This document shows, piece by piece, positions 55,727 through 62,500 of a stretch of DNA of 64,000 nucleotides. The notes under the pieces were generated by a model that was not told the DNA's origin, ran no database searches, and was given only the letters and a program-made list of their open reading frames with translations. The stretch is from Paenibacillus sp. FJAT-29882. Lineage in GTDB: Bacteria; Bacillota; Bacilli; Bacillales; DSM-1321. The position numbers and the translations under genes were made by a program. Position 1 is the stretch's first letter; every line of letters starts with the position of its first letter. The stretch lies in contig NZ_LMVB01000001.1 in assembly GCF_001510645.1 (NCBI RefSeq), forward strand, positions 389,377 through 453,376, given 5' to 3'.

Positions 55727-56248
55727 TTACTGTTTGATTTCAGCTGCAGTAAAGGTAATCAGTCCATAAACAAAGAGGGATGCACCTTCAACCGTTTCTT
55801 GTGTAGTTAGAATATAGGTTACATCTTGGTCACGATCTTCAATCGGATCAACGAATTGCACGACAACTGGTGTTTGATCATCCCGATCTTCAGAATTCAC
55901 CTAAATGACAGACTGATAAATGAGATTACCAGGCACTACGGTATTTTTATAAATCCTTGTTAGGATCACACGAGGTACACCACCATTATTATTTACATGG
56001 AAGAGTCCGTTCAGCCATACAATATTACCTGCTCTTACGTCTTCTAAAGTTACGGATGCAACTGTAAAAGGAGTTACGCTAAGCGGCATTTGATTTTGAG
56101 TCGGGTTTGAGGTAATTGGAAATGTAGTCTGGCCTGCAAATTCAACTAACTTATCATTCTTCTTCCTCTTATGATGTCGGCTGCAATTAGCTGAACCAGT
56201 TTGAGAACCCACATAATGCTGATCTTTCTTTTTATTATAGAGCTCCAT
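55727..56248 (-). pseudogene. Spore-surface-like protein gene interrupted by one in-frame amber codon
   Basis: ATG 56248 (AGGGTGAT upstream) opens 115 codons, then TAG at 55903-55901. The same frame continues for 57 codons (starting VNSEDRDDQTPVVVQFVD) to TAA at 55727. The product would be 172 residues plus the amber site. The full reading matches the plus-strand paralog at 56949: a basic N-terminus with HYVGSQ-like and HHKRKKN residues, GDLVWL/GNIVWL, a beta-rich core, and IPIDFVDVLSSREDGVSYVLT against VQFVDPIEDRDQDVTYILT. It is either a recently dead gene or one read through. The paralog and neighbours suggest a spore outer-layer protein, not proven. Confidence 0.65.
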
Positions 56249-56452
56249 ATTACTATCACCCTTTTTTATTGTCTAAATGTTATATTCAATGAAAGAAAGC
56301 ATGCTTGTACCAATGAGGAATTTTTTAATAAAGATAAAACAGGATGGGCACATATTATCATAACGGTGAATGCATGCACCCATTCACAATGTATGGTTCA
56401 AACAAAGAGACCTTGAATCGTTGAAAAATAAGTCCTCTTGTTATAGGCTCTT

Positions 56453-56743
56453 TTAACACGGATCTTCATTTTTTTCTTCATCATCTTCTTCTGGAATTCT
56501 TGTCTCTTTATTTAAAAACTTCCAATAATACGCTTCAATCGCCGTATCGATCATACGCTGTTTAATAAAATGATCATATGTCCTTTTCCCTTTCTTTTTT
56601 TCCTCTAATGCTGCATTTCGATCCTTCTTGAGCTCATCAATCCACTCCAATAATTCCTCACGGCTGGAATCAAGAAAGTCATTGTATATTTCTCTGAAAG
56701 GATGAGATTCAAGCACCTTTGGACGTTTTTTCCATTCTGACAT
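56453..56743 (-). CDS. Small charged helical protein of unknown function
   Basis: 96 residues from ATG 56743 behind AAGGAGGTACGGATC; longer upstream readings lack a site. The protein is highly charged and helical (SREELLEWIDELKKDRNAALEEKKKGKRT) with one tryptophan-rich C-terminal segment (EAYYWKFLNKETRIPEEDDEEKNED). No membrane segment is seen. It lies between two homologous spore-surface-like genes and divergent from one of them. I do not recognise the family. Confidence 0.65.
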   Translation of the reverse strand: MSEWKKRPKVLESHPFREIYNDFLDSSREELLEWIDELKKDRNAALEEKKKGKRTYDHFIKQRMIDTAIEAYYWKFLNKETRIPEEDDEEKNEDPC

Positions 56744-56948
56744 GACGATCCGTACCTCCTTCTCAGAATAGAGTATTCTTCTATCCGTACAAAAGCACCC
56801 AGATTCACAAAAATGGGTGTGAATTTCAATTCGAAAAGGGAAAATCTTTTTGAAAAATATGCTCTTGTCCTGTACGAAAGAAAGCCCACTTGCATTATAT
56901 AGGAGGGAAGACATCTTAAAGTCTCAAATATTATAGGGAGATGAGAAA

Positions 56949-57515
56949 ATGGGTTATATTTCAAGATCATATAGTGAAGATCATGGCGAATATTATCATA
57001 AAAACGGAGGATGCAAAAAAGACCACGACAAAAAAGACCGTTGCCATGATAAAGAAGGCAGAACAGTAGTCGATTTTGACTTTTCTAACCAATCAGGAGC
57101 TGTCACACTTGCAACAGCTGCTATTCTTGGTGCAATTGCACCTGAACAAGTGATTGGAGATGTAGATTTTGACAAAGCGTGTAATGGAGATCTTGTTTGG
57201 TTAAGTGGTTCAAGTACAATTACGGCTCCAGTGGCCATTGCTGTGGGGACTACAATCGTATATAGAATTCATAAAGTTAGAAAGTTTCAAAATGATCCAT
57301 TGCTTGGAACAGTAATTCATACAGTTACTCAGCCACTTCCGGTACTTTTGGCTGGTCAATCGATTATTGTACCAATTGACTTTGTGGATGTATTAAGTAG
57401 CAGGGAAGATGGTGTAAGCTATGTACTGACTGTTGGTGGAACAGCAGTATTAGCCGTAGCTTTATCAGCTACAATATCCAATACTACGTTCACAGGTACT
57501 CAATATAGCCAATAA
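56949..57515 (+). CDS. Spore-surface-like protein, paralog of the amber-interrupted gene
   Basis: 188 residues. The first 40 are hydrophilic and His/Lys/Asp-rich (SYSEDHGEYYHKNGGC, KKDHDKKDRCHDKEG). A beta-rich, small-residue core follows (SGAVTLATAAILGAIAPEQ, CNGDLVWLSGSSTITAPVAI, IPIDFVDVLSSREDGVSYVLTV), ending in a T/S-rich tail. Composition and layout recall exosporium basal-layer proteins such as ExsF/BxpB, but no direct family match is claimed. GGGAGATGAG precedes the ATG. Upstream, CATTATATA at about 56893 with AC at the -35 position could be a sigma-K promoter, one base off consensus. Confidence 0.6.
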   Translation: MGYISRSYSEDHGEYYHKNGGCKKDHDKKDRCHDKEGRTVVDFDFSNQSGAVTLATAAILGAIAPEQVIGDVDFDKACNGDLVWLSGSSTITAPVAIAVGTTIVYRIHKVRKFQNDPLLGTVIHTVTQPLPVLLAGQSIIVPIDFVDVLSSREDGVSYVLTVGGTAVLAVALSATISNTTFTGTQYSQ

Positions 57516-57528
57516 AATAATCACTTTG

Positions 57529-57562
57529 AGAGATCTGAATCGCTATTCCAGATCTCTCTTTT
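57529..57562 (+). terminator. Terminator of the spore-surface-like gene
   Basis: AGAGATCTG with CAGATCTCT arms and an 11-base loop, followed by TTTTC. Confidence 0.75.
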
Positions 57563-57729
57563 CTATAGAATTCTATTTGAAATAAATTAAATGATTTATC
57601 ATTCCTTATTTCAGATCAAGCAAAGATTTTCAGGAATAATAGATGTATTTTACAGGTGCAATAATTCGTAGAAATACTACTTTCATAAAAAGAGAAAGGA
57701 AATCATCGTGAAAATATTCCTTTGAAATC

Positions 57730-58083
57730 TTACTTTTTTTCTAAACGCTCTAAAACTTCCAAATAAAACTCCCTGTTCTTCCTCTGGATCCGTGCAACAT
57801 TTTCCGTCAATCTTTTTATACTTTTTTCAGCAGTTAGACTACGTTTATCATCGACATCCATTGACCTGTCACTTTGAGAAATAGAGTTAGAATTTTGTCC
57901 TATCAATAAATATAACAAAGCATATGTGCTTATCCCGTGATCAATATTGATGATGGTTTGCCCGTTGTGCAGCATTGTTGTATCGTTTTCCTCTTTATTA
58001 ATTTTTTTTTCAATTTCTTTTCTTAGCAGAGTTTCCAACATTTCTTTAATTTCCTTATTCTCCGAAGAATACAAATTCCCCAC
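57730..58083 (-). CDS. Hypothetical protein in a spore-surface-like cluster (117 residues)
   Basis: Charged helical ends (NKEIKEMLETLLRKEIEKKI and KRLTENVARIQRKNREFYLEVLERL, probably coiled coil) flank a short hydrophobic centre (STYALLYLLIGQ). It begins eight bases after the stop of the upstream gene at 58091, so the two form an operon with 58706. GAAAAGAGGTGGGG precedes the start. The function is unknown. Confidence 0.6.
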   Translation of the reverse strand: MGNLYSSENKEIKEMLETLLRKEIEKKINKEENDTTMLHNGQTIINIDHGISTYALLYLLIGQNSNSISQSDRSMDVDDKRSLTAEKSIKRLTENVARIQRKNREFYLEVLERLEKK

Positions 58084-58090
58084 CTCTTTT

Positions 58091-58648
58091 CTAATAATTG
58101 ATGCTAATGGAATTCAACGATGCAATTCCTTCCATTCTTTCTTGGCAATAAATAAACCCTTCAATGTGTATGTAGCCTGATTCTTCATTTGAGAAACGGA
58201 TCTGAAAATTTGCAAAGGAGAATGTATCATTGGCTGGGATGATTTGATTAGCTACAGGTCGAAATGAATATTCATTCGTAGCAGCGTTTTGTTTATCTTC
58301 AATACGTTCCCAAAAAAAAGCTTCGTTTTGAAGTGGCTTATTGGGAAGTACATATTTTCCGGAAAAATCATAGGGTTTGTCCGAATTAATCTTGAGTAAA
58401 ATGACTGGACTATGAAGGGGAAGATCTGTTTGATTATGGAAATGGAAGTTGCCGATAACGGTATGTTCACTTGTTTTTTCTTTATCAATGATTGTCGAAT
58501 AATTGAAATAGGAAATTGGATTTGATTCTTGCGATTGCTTTTTTAGGAGTAAGGAGCTTATTTTTTCCTGGAATTCGAGGCCTTCACGTTCCAATTCCAT
58601 AAGTTTATACTCTAATTCCCCAATTAATTTTTCAATCATGCTTTTCAC
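58091..58648 (-). CDS. Hypothetical protein with N-terminal coiled coil and beta-rich domain
   Basis: 185 residues. Residues 1-40 form a heptad-patterned helix (MIEKLIGELEYKLMELEREGLEFQEKI). The rest is beta-rich and soluble (HTVIGNFHFHNQTDLPLHSPVILLKIN, YSFRPVANQIIPANDTFSFANF), resembling a small sandwich fold. It contains one cysteine near the end (CQERMEGIASLNSISINY). The ATG at 58648 follows GGCGGGTG. It is the middle gene of three same-strand genes beside the coiled-coil gene. The family is not recognised. Confidence 0.6.
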   Translation of the reverse strand: MKSMIEKLIGELEYKLMELEREGLEFQEKISSLLLKKQSQESNPISYFNYSTIIDKEKTSEHTVIGNFHFHNQTDLPLHSPVILLKINSDKPYDFSGKYVLPNKPLQNEAFFWERIEDKQNAATNEYSFRPVANQIIPANDTFSFANFQIRFSNEESGYIHIEGFIYCQERMEGIASLNSISINY

Positions 58649-58659
58649 CCGCCCTAAAA

Positions 58660-58690
58660 AGAATAAAGAGAGGAAATTTCCTCTCTTAAA
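58660..58690 (-). terminator. Perfect 22-bp palindrome after the 58706 gene
   Basis: AAGAGAGGAAATTTCCTCTCTT is a perfect palindrome with TTTATTC on the minus-strand side. It may terminate or attenuate transcription before the 58648 gene. Confidence 0.6.
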
Positions 58691-58705
58691 CCTTATGCGG
58701 ACTTA

Positions 58706-59359
58706 TTAATGATCATGACCAGGGAAAAGGACTGGACATTGTTGCGGAATAATAGGTGCTGAGCATTGTTCTGTTAAGATATCACGTGGTTGGCAGAAGT
58801 CTGCTTTCACTTCGATCGTAACGTCAGCAACTGCTTGAATACTTTGGCATGTTGTTAATGAAAGATCGACGCTTTTTAAACAGTCGTCGTGGAAATTCAC
58901 CTTTGCATTGCCATCTAGGTCCGTAATTCTAACGACTAATCTTGTACCTTCTGGCGCGCATAAGAATAAACTTTCGTGTACTTCAACTTGGATTGGGTGT
59001 GATGTAAAGACAAATGGACAATGCTCTCTCGTACCTCTAAATTCAATAACAACGTAGAAGACTTTTACGAAAGATACCTTTTCGAGAGTTACCAAAGCAC
59101 CATCAATTACAAACGTCTTTTCCTCGCGTCTATCTATTTCTTTTACTTTAACTTCTGCATTTGGTCCAAGCGGTTTTCCATGCTCATCAGTTAAAATAAA
59201 GCGCGTAGATACATGCTTTACATCGTGAAGTTCATGGTCTAATCCGAGCTCTTCGGCTGAAACAAATTGTCTAATCGTATTCTGTAATATAACCCAATCA
59301 TATACTTTTTCAGCATTGATACATAAAAGCTCTTGAGTGGGCCGTGGTGAATGACTCAT
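58706..59359 (-). CDS. KVYDWV-motif spore-surface-like protein
   Basis: 217 residues from ATG 59359 behind AGGGAGTCGAT. The N-terminus LLCINAEKVYDWVILQNTIRQ matches a group of Bacillus proteins with a conserved CxxxxKVYDWV opening found near spore-coat genes, as I recall. The body is beta-rich (FVIDGALVTLEKVSFVKVFYVVIEF, EVHESLFLCAPEGTRLVVRITD). The C-terminus is Cys/Pro-rich and ends in His-Asp-His (CPVLFPGHDH). Six or more cysteines suggest disulfide or metal cross-links. The role is unknown. It is divergent from the coiled-coil gene across 184 bp. Confidence 0.6.
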   Translation of the reverse strand: MSHSPRPTQELLCINAEKVYDWVILQNTIRQFVSAEELGLDHELHDVKHVSTRFILTDEHGKPLGPNAEVKVKEIDRREEKTFVIDGALVTLEKVSFVKVFYVVIEFRGTREHCPFVFTSHPIQVEVHESLFLCAPEGTRLVVRITDLDGNAKVNFHDDCLKSVDLSLTTCQSIQAVADVTIEVKADFCQPRDILTEQCSAPIIPQQCPVLFPGHDH

Positions 59360-59485
59360 ATGATCGACTCCCTAATAAAATTTTTATTGTACAGTACAAA
59401 GTATGTAGACCCCCTAGTCCTAGTTACGGTATGAACGCCCATTTTCTGAAAGGGAATCATCAGAACTTTGAAATGATTCTATCTG

Positions 59486-59513
59486 CACAGCCTAGATGGA
59501 AGAACATACAATA
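59486..59513 (+). promoter_or_regulatory. Sigma-K-like promoter of the coiled-coil gene
   Basis: CATACAATA (59505-59513) matches the sigma-K -10 pattern CATANNNTA exactly. CACA (59486-59489) provides the AC of the -35 at about the right distance (15-16 bp). It lies 30 bases before the gene and points to late mother-cell expression, when spore outer layers are built. Confidence 0.5.
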
Positions 59514-59543
59514 CGTTATATCATTTTTAATGGGGGGGTAAAT

Positions 59544-62500
59544 GTGTCCAATTTCACGGATGAGAATCAGTTGAGTACGCTGATTCGCCAAATTAAAAAG
59601 TACAAAAAAGTGTTGAAAAGCTATCGGGAGAATGATATTACCGAGGAATATTTGACCTTAAGGCATCAGCATGAACTAATTACAGCTGAAAGGGAGGCTG
59701 AAAAGGGCGTCCAATCAGAATTGGTCGAACAGATCCAAACCATGACCGACCAGGTAGAGGAAATGAAAAAACAATATACCATTTTAGAAAAAGAAAACGA
59801 AGAATTAAAAAGGCAAGATCTGGATAAGGAAAGAGACGCTGATGCTGTAAAGCGAAAAAGTATCGACTTGGAAGAAAAGACGCAAGAACTAGAGGGATTA
59901 ATGCAATCATATGAAGCTCTAAACCAAGAGTTAGCAGAATTAAAACGATCTTATGAAGAAATGAAACAAGAGCTAGCAGAAACGAGGTTGTCAGAACAAG
60001 ACCAGAAACGAGTCCTTGATGTGTTAAAGCAAACTCATCAAGAACTGAATCAGGAGCTAACAAATTCTGGTTTGGAACAACAGAGTCAAGAAAAGGAACT
60101 TGAAGAATTAAAACATGTGCTTGTAGAATCCAGAATGGTTCAACAGGACCAGAGCCAAAAGCTTGAACAGATAAAGCAATCCTATGAAGAAGTGAATCAG
60201 CAGCTAGAAGAAACTATATTGAAGGAACAAAGCCAAAAACAAGAACTCGGAGAATTACTTTATTCTTATCAAAATCAGGACCAAGAGCTAGGCGAACTAA
60301 AACAATTTAATCAAGAAATGAAGCAAGAGTTAACAGAATCCAAAATGGTAGAACAGAACCGTAGCCAAGAGCTTGAAGAATTACTCCAATCTCATCAACA
60401 ACAGGACCAAGAGCTAGGCGAACTAAAACAATCCTATCAAGAATTGAACCAAGAATTAACAGAATCCAGAATGGTGGAACAGGACCAGAGTCAAGAGTTT
60501 GAGGACCTAAAGCAATCCTATGAAGAAGTGAATCATCAGCTTGCGGACTCTATAATGAAGGAACAAAGCCAACGACAAGAACTCGAAGAATTAAAGCAGT
60601 CTTATCAAAATCAGGACCAAGAGCTAGGCGAACTAAAGCAATTTAATCAAGAAATGAAACAAGAGTTAACAGAATCCAGAATGGTGGAACAGAACCGTAG
60701 CCGAGAGCTTGAAGAATTACTCCAATCTCATCAACAACAGGACCAAGAGCTAGGTGAACTAAAACAAACCTATCAAGAATTGAACCAAGAATTAACAGAA
60801 TCCAGAATGGTGGAACAGAACCGTAGCCAAGAGCTCGAAGAATTACTCCGATCTCATCAACAACAGGATCAGGCGCTAGGTGAACTAAAACAATCGTATG
60901 AAGCAATCAATCATCAGCTGGCAGATGTAACAATGAAGGAACGAGACCAAAGCCAAGAGCTCGAGGAATTACTTCAATCTTATCAAAATCAGGATCAAGA
61001 GCTTGTAGAATTAAACCAAGAATTAACAGAATCTAGAATGGTGGAACAAGAGAAGAGCCAAGAGCTTGAAAACTTAAAGCAATCATACGAAGCAATTAAT
61101 CACCAGCTAACAGATGTAACAATGAAGGAACAAGACCAACGCCAAGAGCTCGAGGAATTACTCCAATCTTATCAAAATCAGGATCAAGAGCTTGTAGAAT
61201 TAAACCAAGAATTAACAGAATCTAGAATGGTGGAACAAGAGAAGAGCCAAGAGCTTGAAAACTTAAAGCAATCATACGAAGCAATTAATCACCAGCTAAC
61301 AGATGTAACAATGAAGGAACAAGACCAACGCCAAGAGCTCGAGGAATTACTCCAATCTTATCAAAATCAGGATCAAGAGCTTGTAGAATTAAACCAAGAA
61401 TTAACAGAATCTAGAATGGTGGAACAAGAGAAGAGCCAAGAGCTTGAAAACCTAAAGCAATCAAATGAAGAACTTAATCACCAGTTAGCAGATGCAACTT
61501 TGAAGGAACAAAGTCAAAACCAAGAGTTTGAAGAATTACTCCAATCTCATCAACAACAGGGCCAAGAGCTAGGCGAACTAAAACAAACCTATCAAGAAAT
61601 GAACCAAGAATTAACAAAATCCAGAATAGTGGAACAGAACCAAAAACAGGAACTCGAAGAATTACTCCATTCTCATCAAAATCAGGATCAAGAGCTATGT
61701 GAACTAAAACAAGAATTAACAGAATCTAGAATGGTAGAACAAGAGAAGCTTCAAGAGCTTGAAGACCTAAGGCAGTCTTATCAAAACCAGGGCCAAGAGC
61801 TAGGCGAACTAAAACAATCCAACCAGGAACTGAACCAAGAGTTAGCAGAATCCAGAATGGCGGAACAGAACCAGAGCCAAGAGCTTGGAGACCTAAAGCA
61901 ATCTTATGAAGCACTCAATCACCAGTTGGCGGATGTAACAATGAAGGAACAAAGCCAACGACAAGAGCTCGAAGAATTACTTCAGTCTTATCAAAATCAG
62001 GATCAAGAGCTATGTGAACTAAACCAAGAATTAACAGAATCTAGAGTGGTAGAACAAGAGAAGCTTCAAGAGCTTGAAGAATTACAACAAACTTATGAAG
62101 CACTCAATCATCAGCTGGCAGATGTAACTTTGAAGGAACGAGACCAACGCCAAGAGCTTGTAGAATTAAACCAAGAATTAACAGAATCTAGAATGGTGGA
62201 ACAAGAGAAGAGCCAAGAGCTTGAAAACCTAAAGCAATCAAATGAAGAACTCAATCACCAGTTAGCAGATTCTATCCTGAAGGAACAAGGCCAACAACAA
62301 GAGCTTGAAGAACTATTCCAATCTCATCAACAACAGGACCAAAAGATTAGAGATTTAAATCAATCCAATCAGGAATTGAACCAAGAATTAGCAGAATCCA
62401 GAATGGCGGAACAGAACCAGAGCCAAGAGCTTGAAAATCTAAAGCAATCGTATGAAGAAGTGAATCACCGGCTAGCAGATTCTATCCTGAAGGAACAAGG

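Noticed and set aside
59344..59541. 65-codon plus-strand ORF before the coiled-coil gene
   Set aside because: No ribosome binding site, and it overlaps the divergent promoter region.
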